In this document: in pieces, positions 16,719 through 23,934 of the stretch
Numbering within the stretch: position 1 is the stretch's first letter
How the letters are laid out: every line of letters starts with the position of its first letter
Origin: Consotaella aegiceratis
GTDB taxonomy: Bacteria; Pseudomonadota; Alphaproteobacteria; Rhizobiales; Rhizobiaceae
Direction: 5' to 3'
Assembly: GCF_036541425.1 (NCBI RefSeq)
Contig: NZ_JAZHFT010000026.1
Span: forward strand, 1 to 64,000
Length of the DNA stretch: 64,000 bases
Notes under the pieces: model-generated
Databases searched by the model: none
What the model saw: only the letters and a program-made list of their open reading frames with translations
Told to the model about the DNA's origin: nothing
Position numbers and translations under genes: made by a program

Positions 16719-17585
16719 ATGCGGCTTTTCGGATCCCGTGGCACTGCCGCCCCGGACCGACGCCCGATGAGCAAAATCGACGAAGCCGCACTGGCGCGGG
16801 CCTATAATCGGGCCCTGGCGGACGAAAAGGCCGGACGCCGCGAACAGGCCGCGGACGGCTATCGCAAATGCCTGGCGCTCGATCCGGAAGACCGGGGCGG
16901 CGCCGCGGTCCGGCTGGCCTCGCTCGGGCTGGGCGAGGCGCCGGATCGGGCGCCGGAGGCCTATGTCGCCATGTTGTTCGACCAGCATGCCGGCGACTTC
17001 GAAAACATTCTGGTGGATCAACTCGGCTATGGCGTGCCGGGGCTCCTGAGCGAGCGGCTGAGGCAGGTCGCGGCCGGTCCCTACCGGCGCATGCTCGATC
17101 TCGGCTGCGGCACCGGCCTGTCGGGCGAGATGCTGCGCGACCTTTGCGAAGAGGTAGCCGGCCTGGACCTGTCAGAGGCCATGGTCGAGGCGGCGCACGA
17201 AAAGGACGTCTATGACGAGCTTTTCGTCGGCGATGCGGTCGGATTCCTGGAGGAGTGCGACGAAGAAGAGCCGTGGGATCTGATCGTGGCGACCGACGTG
17301 CTGCCTTATCTCGGCAGCCTGGAGGGTCTGTTCGGCGGCGTCGCGCGGCGGCTCAACCCGAACGGGGTTTGGGGGTTTTCCTCCGAGACGCTCCCGGAGG
17401 CCGATCTGGCCGGCCGTGCCTTCATGGTCGGGCCGCACCAGCGCTTCGCCCATGCCGAGGCCTATGTCCGCGACCAGCTCGCCGCCCACGGTTTCGCGGT
17501 TCTGTCGCTGGAGCCGATCACCGTGCGGCTGGAAGAGGGTGAGCCGGTGCCCGGGCATTTGGTGATTGCGAGAAAGGCGGGGTAG
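16719..17585 (+). CDS. SAM-dependent methyltransferase with N-terminal TPR
   Basis: A 288-residue protein resembling the predicted TPR-repeat methyltransferases of alphaproteobacteria. A tetratricopeptide-like unit lies at about 23-56 (LARAYNRALADEKAGRREQA, ending CLALDPED). SAM motif I is MLDLGCGTG at 125-133, followed by an acidic residue-containing motif II (VAGLDLSEAMVEAA) and IVATDVLPYLG. The substrate is not known. The second in-frame ATG (16767, MSKIDEAAL) is an alternative start. The flanking lipoprotein gene is only 63 bp downstream. Confidence 0.85.
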   Translation: MRLFGSRGTAAPDRRPMSKIDEAALARAYNRALADEKAGRREQAADGYRKCLALDPEDRGGAAVRLASLGLGEAPDRAPEAYVAMLFDQHAGDFENILVDQLGYGVPGLLSERLRQVAAGPYRRMLDLGCGTGLSGEMLRDLCEEVAGLDLSEAMVEAAHEKDVYDELFVGDAVGFLEECDEEEPWDLIVATDVLPYLGSLEGLFGGVARRLNPNGVWGFSSETLPEADLAGRAFMVGPHQRFAHAEAYVRDQLAAHGFAVLSLEPITVRLEEGEPVPGHLVIARKAG

Positions 17586-17648
17586 GGCCATGCATCCGCC
17601 GGGTTTGGTCGACACCAATCCTACCGCTGCGTTTCAATGAGGTGCTCC

Positions 17649-17786
17649 ATGCGTCGTGCCGTCGTTCTTGCCATTCTGGCCCTGGCTCTTTCGAGCTGCC
17701 TGTCGGAGATCAACAAGCCGATCCGGCCGAATGATCCCTGGCTGAAGAATGCCGACATGATGGATCAGGCAGTGCCGCGCGACTGA
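17649..17786 (+). CDS. 45-residue predicted lipoprotein
   Basis: A short gene that automatic callers may miss. The protein starts MRRAVVLAILALALSSC, a positively charged N-region, hydrophobic core and lipobox with C17. The mature part is only ~29 residues (LSEINKPIRPNDPWLKNADM and a short acidic tail). GAGGTG lies six bases before the ATG, a good ribosome-binding site. It follows the TPR methyltransferase by 63 bp. No family is recognised; tiny lipoproteins such as entericidins look broadly similar but do not share the mature sequence. Confidence 0.6.
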   Translation: MRRAVVLAILALALSSCLSEINKPIRPNDPWLKNADMMDQAVPRD

Positions 17787-17803
17787 CCCTCAAGACCCGA
17801 GCT

Positions 17804-17848
17804 TTAAAAAGCGATGGCCCGCGCAGTCGGCGACTGCGCGGGCCATCG
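17804..17848 (-). terminator. Strong Rho-independent terminator for the NhaD-type antiporter gene
   Basis: An 18-bp perfect inverted repeat (17812-17829 and 17831-17848, arms beginning CGATGGCCCGCGCAG) with a one-base centre. On the minus strand it is followed by CTTTTTAAAGC, ending transcription about 30 bp after the antiporter stop. It may also stop plus-strand messages from the small lipoprotein, although no T-run follows on that side. Confidence 0.85.
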
Positions 17849-17878
17849 AATGGTCGGCGGCCTGAACCGATCCGCTCG

Positions 17879-19384
17879 TCAGAATAGGAAGAACACCAGG
17901 GTGACGAGCAGGAACAGCGGCACCAGAATGCCCACCGACCAGGCCATGTAGCCGAAGAACGAAGGCATCTTCACGCCGGCACCCTCGGCGATCGACTTCA
18001 CCATGAAGTTCGGCGCATTGCCGATATAGGAGTTGGCGCCCATGAACACGGCGCCGCACGAGATTGCCGCGAGCGTGTGGGCGAGGGGGCCCATCAGGTG
18101 CTGGGCATCGCCGCCGGCGAGGTTGAAGAACACCAGATAGGTCGGCGCGTTGTCGAGGAACGACGACAGCACGCCGGTGGTCCAGAAGTACATGGCGTTG
18201 ATCGGCCTGCCGTCCGGCTGACTCACCAGGGCCACCAGCGGCGCGAAAGCGCCGTCATGGGCCGCCCGCAGCATGGCGATCACCGGAATGATGGTCACGA
18301 AGATCGCCGCGAACAGCTTGGCCACCTCGGTGATCGGCCCCCATTCGAAGCCGTTGCGGGCCCGCACCCCCTTGGGCGTCACGGCCAGAGAGACGAGCGC
18401 GGCGAGAACCAGGACGACGTCGCGCGCGATGTCCTGCAATTCCAGCTCGATGCCGAGCAGGTGGTAGCTGACGCCCGGATGCCAGGTGCCGGAGATCAGC
18501 ACGCCGCCGACCACGACCAGGAGCAGGAGGATGTTGATCTTGCCCTCGATGCCGATCTTTCCGGTATCGGGCGTCGGATCGTACATGCCGCGGAAGTCGG
18601 CGTCGTGATTGTAGAGCTGGCGATCGATCAGCCAGAACAGGCCGAGCAGCAGGACCGTGCAGAACGCCATCTCGGAGGCCATGTGGATGGTGGTCCAGAA
18701 GAAGTCGACGCCGCGCAGATAGCCCAGGAACAGCGGCGGATCGCCCAGCGGCGTCAGCGAGCCGCCGATGTTCGACACCAGGAAGATGAAGAACACCACG
18801 ACGTGGACGTTGTGGCGGCGGCCGTCATTGGCGCGCAGCACCGGCCGGATCAGCACCATCGAAGCGCCGGTCGTGCCGACCACGGAGGCGAGCACCGCGC
18901 CGACCGCCAGGAAGGCGACGTTGAAGCGCGGCCGGCCGTGCAGGTTGCCGGTGATCAGAATGCCGCCGGCGATGGTGAACAGCGCGCCGAGCAGGATCAG
19001 GAAGGGCACGTAGTCGAGCAGGCCCATATGGGCGACCTCGTGCACCACCAGGTCCATGTCGTAGGTCATGGCGAAGGGGACGAGGAAGACCAGGGCCCAC
19101 ACCGCCGCCACCTTGCCGAAATGATGATGCCAGAAATGCGGGGCGAGCAGCGGAAAGAGGGCGATCGACAACAGGATGCCGACAAAGGGAAGCGCCCAGG
19201 CGACGCCCAGCTCGGCGCCGTTCAGGCCCGCTTCGTGCGCGGCCTCCGCCTCCTGCGCGAAGGACGGCGCGATCAGAAGCAGCATCAGCGGCAGGGCGAG
19301 ACACAGGATTTGCGGGAGCCGCGCTCCCCATCGGCGCAATCGGGCCGTGGGCCTCCGCACGCAACACACAATCGAAGACACCAT
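17879..19384 (-). CDS. nhaD: Sodium:proton antiporter, NhaD type
   Basis: A 501-residue multi-spanning inner-membrane protein of the ion-transporter superfamily containing NhaD, which exports Na+ or Li+ for protons at high pH. A cleavable signal-like segment (about 25-43) precedes the first transport helix; at least ten further hydrophobic stretches follow. NhaD-typical motifs are SNIGGSLTPLGDPPLFLGYLR (about 205-225) and the C-terminal SSFLDNAPTYLVFFNLAGGD and FMGANSYIGNAPNFMVKSI. It is monocistronic, bracketed by a terminator and a 220-bp upstream region. The first ~25 residues are basic and could belong to a longer than necessary start. Confidence 0.88.
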   Translation of the reverse strand: MVSSIVCCVRRPTARLRRWGARLPQILCLALPLMLLLIAPSFAQEAEAAHEAGLNGAELGVAWALPFVGILLSIALFPLLAPHFWHHHFGKVAAVWALVFLVPFAMTYDMDLVVHEVAHMGLLDYVPFLILLGALFTIAGGILITGNLHGRPRFNVAFLAVGAVLASVVGTTGASMVLIRPVLRANDGRRHNVHVVVFFIFLVSNIGGSLTPLGDPPLFLGYLRGVDFFWTTIHMASEMAFCTVLLLGLFWLIDRQLYNHDADFRGMYDPTPDTGKIGIEGKINILLLLVVVGGVLISGTWHPGVSYHLLGIELELQDIARDVVLVLAALVSLAVTPKGVRARNGFEWGPITEVAKLFAAIFVTIIPVIAMLRAAHDGAFAPLVALVSQPDGRPINAMYFWTTGVLSSFLDNAPTYLVFFNLAGGDAQHLMGPLAHTLAAISCGAVFMGANSYIGNAPNFMVKSIAEGAGVKMPSFFGYMAWSVGILVPLFLLVTLVFFLF

Positions 19385-19607
19385 GCGACCGCCTGCCTAA
19401 TTCTACGTCCGAGAGATCTTCCGTCTCCTCCCGGCGCACTGTGTAGGCGGGCATGGGATGGGACGCAAGCGCGCGATGCTGCGCTGCGGCAAGCCGCCGC
19501 CCGCAACCCGGATGGTGCGCTTTGCGCTAACGATGAATCGGAAACCTGTTGGGCGAAGCCGGTGGAAGACCTTACCTTAGGGGATGACGACCGAGAGGAG
19601 CGGCTTC

Positions 19608-20138
19608 ATGATGCGAATTCTTCTGGCCCTTGGCCTGCTGCTCGCGGCAGCGGCTCCCGGCCTGGCGCAAAGTTCGGGCGACGGCGCGGAAATCGCGCCG
19701 CCGGCCTCCACCAACGAGATCCTGCCGCGCGCCAGGTCGATCCGCCGGTTGCTGGAGAACCACGACAACCAGACCGACCGGCGCGACATGTTCCGCAATC
19801 GCGACCGCTACCGGCGCGGCGACGACGGGCCGGATCGCCGCGACGACTGGGCCGACGACGGCGATCGGGATTATGATCGCGACGGCGACTGGGACCGCTG
19901 GGACGACGAGCGCTGGAGCGACCGGGACGACTGGCGTCACGGTCGCCGGGACGACCGCGATCGGTGGGACCGCCGCGATCCGCGCTGGCGTCGCGAGCCG
20001 CCGGAGCCGCAGGGCGGCTGGAATTGGCGCGAGGATCGCCGTCATCTCGGCCCCGGCCCCTGGTGGTCGCCGAACGAGCCGCCGGGCGGCTTTGCCGACG
20101 GCTACGACTACCGCCGCGACGGCCGCACGGCCCGGTAG
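19608..20138 (+). CDS. Secreted Asp/Arg-rich low-complexity protein
   Basis: A 176-residue exported protein. Residues 1-20 are a signal peptide (MRILLALGLLLAAAAPGLAQ). After a short conserved-looking helix (NEILPRARSIRRLLENHDNQ) the chain becomes a run of D, R, W and G (~65-140) and ends with Trp/Pro-rich WNWRE and GPGPWWSPNEPPGG. Similar RD/WD-rich periplasmic proteins are widespread in rhizobia with no assigned function. The start after GAGGAGCGGCTTC gives a clean signal peptide. The mixed charged repeat is likely disordered and could bind polyanions or metal ions; that is speculation. Confidence 0.7.
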   Translation: MMRILLALGLLLAAAAPGLAQSSGDGAEIAPPASTNEILPRARSIRRLLENHDNQTDRRDMFRNRDRYRRGDDGPDRRDDWADDGDRDYDRDGDWDRWDDERWSDRDDWRHGRRDDRDRWDRRDPRWRREPPEPQGGWNWREDRRHLGPGPWWSPNEPPGGFADGYDYRRDGRTAR

Positions 20139-20148
20139 AGCGAGACGC

Positions 20149-21288
20149 TCAAAGCAGACCGCGCGCCGCCAGATTGGTCATCAGGGCGCGCGCGCCAAAG
20201 GTCCATTCCGGGCAGTCCGTCGACAGCCGCACCGTGTTGGTCAGCGTGCCCAGGCCCGGCGCCGAGATCGTCACCCGGTCGCCGAGCTTGTGGGTGAAGC
20301 CTTCGCCCGGCACGTCGCGATCCTCGATCGGCGCGAACAGCGTGCCGAGATAGAGCATCAGCCCGTCCGGATACTGGTGGTGGCGGCCGAGCGTCTGGGC
20401 CACCAGATCCTCCGGATCGCGGCTGATCTCCGCCATCGACGAATGGCCGGTCAGCCGATAGCCGTCCTCGGCGCCCTCGACCTCCAGCGTCAGCTCGGCT
20501 CTGCGCACGTCGTCGAGCGTGAAGCGATCGTCGAACAGCCGGATCATCGGGCCGATCGCGGCGCTGGCGTTGTTGTCCTTGGCCTTGGGCAGGAGCAGCG
20601 CCGAGCGCCCCTCGACATCGCGCAGATTGACGTCGTTGCCGAGCGTGGCGCCGACGATCCGCCCGGTGGAGGCCACCGCCAGCACGATCTCGGGCTCCGG
20701 ATTGTTCCAGTGCGAGATCGGATGCAGCCCGACCTCGGCGCCCGGCCCGACCGCGCTCAGCGGCTGCGCCTTGGAAAACACCTCGGCATCCGGGCCGATG
20801 CCGACCTCCAGATATTGCGACCACAGCCCCTCGGCGATCAGCGCGCGCTTGACCTCGGCGGCCTGCTCCGAGCCGGCGCGGATGTTGCGCAGCGAATCGC
20901 CGATCAGTCCGGCGACGCGCCGGCGGATCGCCTCGGCGCGATGCGGATCGCCCTCCGCCTTCTCCTCGATGACCCGCTCGACCATGGAGCGGGCGAAGGT
21001 GACGCCGCAGGCCTTGACCGCCTGCAGGTCGCAGGGCGCGAGGAAGTGCAGACGCGTCGGATCGCCCGGCCGGCCCGCCGCCACGTCGTCGATCGAGCCG
21101 AGCGGCCGGCCGGGCGCGGCGCGCACATAAGCCGCCGGATCGTCCATCTCGCAGACGTCGCGCACCGTCGGCGCGGCGCGCGCCGTGATGTCGACCACCT
21201 GGCCGTCGCGCAGCGTCACCACCGCAGGTCCCACCGCCTCAGGCAGCCAGACGCGGCCAAGCCAGGTTCCGGACGTCTCGTCGATCAT
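20149..21288 (-). CDS. Fumarylacetoacetate hydrolase family protein
   Basis: A 379-residue FAH-fold enzyme. The C-terminal catalytic domain shows the acidic metal site E-x-E in NPEPEIVLAV and the later GNDVNLRDVEGRSALLLPKAKD stretch, both typical of the FAH family including sugar-acid dehydratases of the AraD1/GguC group. FAH-family members hydrolyse, decarboxylate or dehydrate 2-oxo acids, so the substrate cannot be assigned. It converges on the D/R-rich gene (11 bp). The start codon follows an 11-G run that is also its ribosome-binding region, an unusual, slippage-prone arrangement. Confidence 0.85.
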   Translation of the reverse strand: MIDETSGTWLGRVWLPEAVGPAVVTLRDGQVVDITARAAPTVRDVCEMDDPAAYVRAAPGRPLGSIDDVAAGRPGDPTRLHFLAPCDLQAVKACGVTFARSMVERVIEEKAEGDPHRAEAIRRRVAGLIGDSLRNIRAGSEQAAEVKRALIAEGLWSQYLEVGIGPDAEVFSKAQPLSAVGPGAEVGLHPISHWNNPEPEIVLAVASTGRIVGATLGNDVNLRDVEGRSALLLPKAKDNNASAAIGPMIRLFDDRFTLDDVRRAELTLEVEGAEDGYRLTGHSSMAEISRDPEDLVAQTLGRHHQYPDGLMLYLGTLFAPIEDRDVPGEGFTHKLGDRVTISAPGLGTLTNTVRLSTDCPEWTFGARALMTNLAARGLL

Positions 21289-21291
21289 GCT

Positions 21292-21302
21292 CCCCCCCCC
21301 CC
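21292..21302 (-). promoter_or_regulatory. Homopolymer G11 tract forming the ribosome-binding region
   Basis: On the minus strand eleven consecutive G are followed by AGC and the ATG of the FAH-family gene. The run replaces a normal Shine-Dalgarno sequence and ends three bases before the start codon. Changes in run length would alter the spacing to whatever pairs with 16S rRNA. Runs of this length are also error-prone in sequencing. Confidence 0.55.
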
Positions 21303-21469
21303 AAAACTCGAATAAGAAGAGAAACAAATTACCCGGTTTCGCGCCGGTTGCCAGGGCGATCGGCGAGACGCGTGGCGAAGGGTGGAGTCGACGGACCTAA
21401 CGGCTGCTGCCGCGTGCGCAACCGGCGCAGCAATCCCGGCCGACGCTTGTCTCGCCACCCCTCCGCCGC

Positions 21470-21495
21470 GTCGTCCCGACCTTGAGCCGGGATCC
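21470..21495 (-). repeat. Dispersed palindromic repeat, copy 1
   Basis: Imperfect palindrome of the type CGTCCCGAC...GCCGGGATCC, the reverse orientation of the element whose consensus is GGATCC(C/T)CGG - loop - CCG(A/G)GGATGACG. It is inverted relative to copy 2, about 80 bp away. Confidence 0.6.
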
Positions 21496-21576
21496 ACGCC
21501 TCTGCGCTTCCGTCGCCACCATCGGCCAACATCAGGCCGGGCCTCCGCCGCTGCGGCGGTTCGACGGGCTTGGAAT

Positions 21577-21603
21577 GGATCCCGGCTCAAGGCCGGGATG
21601 ACG
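21577..21603 (+). repeat. Dispersed palindromic repeat, copy 2
   Basis: Starts GGATCCCGGCTC and ends GGCCGGGATGACG; arms CCCGGC and GCCGGG form a stable stem. It matches the copy at 48134 in reverse orientation. Confidence 0.65.
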
Positions 21604-21701
21604 CCCTCGGGAAAGGGACGCGCCGAGGCGCCTGGCGCCGCGTGGGCGGCTGGAAGTCTCCCGCTGGCCTTCACCTTCTTCGTCATCCTCGGCCACTTCT
21701 T

Positions 21702-21727
21702 CGTCATCGGGCTCCGTCCCGAGGATC
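21702..21727 (-). repeat. Dispersed palindromic repeat, copy 3 (partly decayed)
   Basis: CGTCATCGGGCTCCGTCCCG followed by AGGATCC; same family as copies 2 and 9 but with a shortened arm. Confidence 0.5.
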
Positions 21728-21801
21728 CAGACTTTGCGACATTTGCCACCGGACGCCGTGGCTGCTGGTCCCGCCCCAGCGGCAGTGGATACGGCGTCGC
21801 T

Positions 21802-21831
21802 GGATCCTCGGCACGGTGGCCGAGGATGACG
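21802..21831 (+). repeat. Dispersed palindromic repeat, copy 4
   Basis: GGATCCTCGGC, nine-base centre, then GCCGAGGATGACG. The arms ATCCTCGGC and GCCGAGGAT are perfectly complementary. Confidence 0.65.
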
Positions 21832-22368
21832 CCCTGGGGATAGGGACGCGCCAAAGCGCCCGGCGGCGCGTGCGCGGCCGGCTGGGGCATTCTTTCCGCT
21901 GTCCGTCTCTCCCTTCCTCTTTTGCTTCGTTGATCTCGATGCTGTCCGATGGGACGGCGGAACGCCGGAGGCCGACCCTCCGAATGATGGTATTGTTACG
22001 GTCCGCCTCCGGCGTTCCGCGCGGGGTTTGATCGAGACGCGCGCGGGCTCTCGCTGCCCTCGCTCCGCCGAACCCTTCACCGCCCTGCGCCTGCAAACGC
22101 GCGGGACTGGCTCTGGCTGCCGCCGGGGGGAGTACGACCTCCGGGCCAGCGGCGCGCCGCCTTCCCCGCAGAATCTCGGAAGGCAGGCTCGGTCCGTCCC
22201 GTCCGTTTGCCACTCCTCCGGAAGGAGCCGCACCCGGACCCGCCCGCTTGGCCCCCGACCGATCCCGGCGATCGTCCGTGCCCATTCGTGGACCAGCGGT
22301 GACGGGATGATAGGGGCGGGAATGGAGGGCGGGGATTTCTTTTGTTGCGGGCGACGGTGACACCAGCC

Positions 22369-22477
22369 CCTCATGGTGAGCCTGTCGAACCACGAGGGAC
22401 GCTCGGCGCCCCCCAGCCAGCGCAGGCTGGAGCCTTGATCCCTCGCCCTTCGACAGGCTCAGGATGAGGGATCAAGG
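22369..22477. repeat. Inverted repeat block with CCTTCGACAGGCTCAGGATG-type elements
   Basis: CCTCATGGTGAGCCTGTCGA (22369-22388) and CCCTTCGACAGGCTCAGGAT (22446-22465) are inverted copies of a short repeat seen often in alphaproteobacterial intergenic DNA. Inside the block CCTTGATCCCTC (22433-22444) and GAGGGATCAAGG (22466-22477) are perfect 12-bp arms of a hairpin. Confidence 0.6.
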
Positions 22478-22491
22478 AGGCAGGTGCTAAA

Positions 22492-22561
22492 CATTACCGC
22501 CCCGGTCGGCCTGTCTTCTTCGGTCGGCGGCGCTTCTGGTCCGACTCGTCCTCGTAGGAGC
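22492..22561 (-). pseudogene. Duplicated 3' end of uvrB, copy C
   Basis: On the minus strand this 70-bp segment encodes, in frame, SYEDESDQKRRRPKKTGRPG, then R and a TAA stop. The real UvrB C-terminus begins SYEDEGEQKRRGRPKKTG and also ends RPGR and TAA. The two differ at two residues and by one codon. No start codon or upstream uvrB sequence is attached, so it is a 3'-end fragment only. It lies just beyond the toxin-antitoxin pair. At DNA level CATTACCGCCCCGG at the stop end and TCGTCCTCGTAGGAGC at the other end are identical in both. Confidence 0.75.
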
Positions 22562-22622
22562 TTTTTACGGACGCGCTCGCGCTGGAGCGAGAGGAGCGGC
22601 TGAAGGCACAGTCTACCGCCAA

Positions 22623-22880
22623 TCAGCCTTGCAATAGACGGTTGTATTCGGCATGGCTGCCAATCCAGAACCAGATGATGTCGTCGCCAGTACGGACCGC
22701 GAGAGCCCGATAGCGCAGTCCCACACGCACGGACCAGAAGCGGCCAACAGATTTGAAATGCAGCGATGGATGAAACGGCTCGGCCTTCAGACGTTTAAAA
22801 CAGCGGTCGGCCGATGTCCTGATCGGAGCTGGCAGAGAGTCGTAGGCGCGCCAAAAGGCCAGGGTGGCATGATGGTTCAC
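22623..22880 (-). CDS. RelE/ParE-superfamily toxin
   Basis: An 85-residue basic protein of the RelE/ParE fold, toxins that either cleave mRNA on the ribosome or poison gyrase. Typical features are the central KRLKAEPFHPSLHFKSVG and the strand pair RFWSVRVGLRYRALAV then DIIWFWIGSHAEYNRLL near the C-terminus. The gene begins inside the stop of the antitoxin gene (ATGA overlap), so the two are co-translated. Which target it acts on cannot be read from the sequence. It is followed by a fragment of uvrB sequence, suggesting the pair was acquired as a module. Confidence 0.85.
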   Translation of the reverse strand: MNHHATLAFWRAYDSLPAPIRTSADRCFKRLKAEPFHPSLHFKSVGRFWSVRVGLRYRALAVRTGDDIIWFWIGSHAEYNRLLQG

Positions 22881-23077
22881 AACGGTCGAGATTTGCCGGC
22901 GCGGAAATCGGCGAGGGCTTCGTCCGCCAGCGAATCCAGCTTGCCGGTTTCTGCGTCACGCTCGATCCGCGCATCGAAACGCGTGGCGTCGTAATCCTCA
23001 AACCATTCGCGGAAGCGGGCGAACTCGTCAGCGGTCAGGCCTACGATGTCTTTCTCGATCTTCTCAAGCCGGGTCAT
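22877..23077 (-). CDS. Antitoxin of the RelE/ParE-type pair
   Basis: A 66-residue acidic protein paired with the downstream toxin. It has the helix LTADEFARFREWFEDYDATR and the C-terminal GKLDSLADEALADFRAGKSR, a pattern common to antitoxins that accompany this toxin subgroup. Antitoxins of this type wrap around the toxin and often bind their own promoter. GGAG lies about ten bases before the ATG, and a perfect 10-bp inverted repeat starts 13 bp upstream of the gene, a probable binding site for the complex. Confidence 0.8.
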   Translation of the reverse strand: MTRLEKIEKDIVGLTADEFARFREWFEDYDATRFDARIERDAETGKLDSLADEALADFRAGKSRPL

Positions 23078-23089
23078 GGCGTGGTCTCC

Positions 23090-23119
23090 ATGCGGTCATC
23101 TGCGTTAGTATGACCGCAT
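23090..23119. promoter_or_regulatory. Operator of the toxin-antitoxin operon
   Basis: Perfect inverted repeat ATGCGGTCAT (23090-23099) / ATGACCGCAT (23110-23119) with a ten-base spacer, one helical turn, directly upstream of the antitoxin start. On the minus strand CATACT overlaps one arm and could be the -10 box, so binding would block transcription. Confidence 0.7.
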
Positions 23120-23144
23120 GCCTACGGTTTTTCTACCGCGCCCT

Positions 23145-23172
23145 CGTCATCCCGGCTTTGGGCCGGGATGAG
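23145..23172 (-). repeat. Dispersed palindromic repeat, copy 5
   Basis: CGTCATCCCGGC, then TTTGGGCCGGGATGAG; arms CATCCCGGC and GCCGGGATG are complementary. It lies between the toxin-antitoxin operator and the second uvrB-tail copy. Confidence 0.6.
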
Positions 23173-23192
23173 GGACCAAAGGGAAGCGCTCA

Positions 23193-23265
23193 CGTTACCG
23201 CCACTTGTCGTCCGTCTTCTCCGGCCTCCGGCGGCATTTCTGGCACGTCGCCTTCTTCGTAGGCG
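23193..23265 (-). pseudogene. Duplicated 3' end of uvrB, copy B (decayed)
   Basis: Begins CGTTACCGCC and continues CGTCTTCTCCGGCC and CGCCTTC-TTCGTAGG, matching the uvrB 3' end with several substitutions and gaps. One minus-strand frame reads CQKCRRRPEKTDDKWR and stop, corresponding to UvrB EQKRRGRPKKTGRPGR and stop; AYEEG, matching SYEDE, is in a different frame, so at least one frameshift has occurred. It lies downstream of the UDG-like gene, between it and the toxin-antitoxin pair. Confidence 0.6.
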
Positions 23266-23298
23266 TTTTTGCCACGCCTCTCGCTTGCGGGAAAGTCC

Positions 23299-23934
23299 CT
23301 AGTGTTCGAGCACGCTGAGCAATGCTTCTCGACTGGCCGGTCGGGTAATGATCCCAAAACGTGACAGATGCGGCAGCCCGATAAGCCGGAACAGCGGCCC
23401 TTCTCCATGGAAAAGTCTGATGGAACCCCAACCGCAGGGGCGGCTCTGCAACGTGTCGATGCCCCCTACTCGCTTGAATGCGGCTGTCGTGTCTCTGGAC
23501 ATTGTTACGACAAGTTTGGGGCGCGCTTGAGCGACGATATCGCGCCAAAGCCATTCGCCAAATGCGAGCGCACCCCGCATATCCTTAAAGCTTCTGGCAT
23601 TGGGGCAGCGGAAGGGCACCAGATTTCCTGCCAATACGGCTTCCGGCGCCACATCGAGCCAGTCGAACAGCGCACGCACCTGCTTTTGCAATGGATGCGC
23701 TCCTGCGGGCCTGCCCGTCCAGCTTTCCGTTACATAGGCGCTACCACTCGTCATGCAGAGTTCCCCGTGATCGTTCGGCAGGAACCCGCCACCAGGTTGC
23801 AGGCCGAGGAAGGCCACATCGGCGTTCAACATCGTCTCCCACGGGGAGTAGAGCAACCGCCAGCCCAGCGTGTCTCCGCGCCGACGGTATTCCTTCTCAA
23901 TGCAAGAGCGGATTTCTTCTTGGTTTAGCGCCAT
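23299..23934 (-). CDS. Uracil-DNA-glycosylase-superfamily-like protein
   Basis: A 211-residue protein that looks like a diverged UDG-fold enzyme. The active-site-like loop is FLGLQPGGG (~42-50), the central strand motif GNLVPFRCPN (~103-112) parallels the NVVP-type motif of the superfamily, and GLPHLSRFGI (~185-194) occupies the place of the HPS-type loop. No iron-sulfur cysteine set is evident. Its ATG shares a base with the uvrB stop (TAATG), so it is probably translated by reinitiation after UvrB. This position suggests a repair function, but the assignment rests on weak motifs. A diverged uvrB-tail copy follows it. Confidence 0.65.
   Translation of the reverse strand: MALNQEEIRSCIEKEYRRRGDTLGWRLLYSPWETMLNADVAFLGLQPGGGFLPNDHGELCMTSGSAYVTESWTGRPAGAHPLQKQVRALFDWLDVAPEAVLAGNLVPFRCPNARSFKDMRGALAFGEWLWRDIVAQARPKLVVTMSRDTTAAFKRVGGIDTLQSRPCGWGSIRLFHGEGPLFRLIGLPHLSRFGIITRPASREALLSVLEH

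Larger units (their letters stand above)
21303..22491. other. Repeat-rich intergenic region without genes
   Basis: About 1.2 kb with no convincing coding sequence; long open frames here are proline/arginine-rich readings of GC-rich repeats. It contains at least four copies of a GGATCC/GGATGACG palindromic repeat, a second repeat pair related to CCTTCGACAGGCTCAGGATG, and a 12-bp perfect hairpin at 22433-22477. The region separates the metabolic genes to the left from the uvrB accessory patch to the right. Confidence 0.6.

Noticed and set aside
19800..20110. Possible tandem DNA repeat in the D/R-rich gene
   Set aside because: The repetition is in amino-acid composition (Asp, Arg, Trp); the underlying codons vary, so it is a low-complexity protein rather than a DNA repeat array.
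21532..22374. 280-codon minus-strand open frame in the repeat region
   Set aside because: The translation is Pro/Arg/Gly/Ser-rich and made of translated palindromic repeats (GASLSPGRHP-type phrases); no start signal and no homology pattern.
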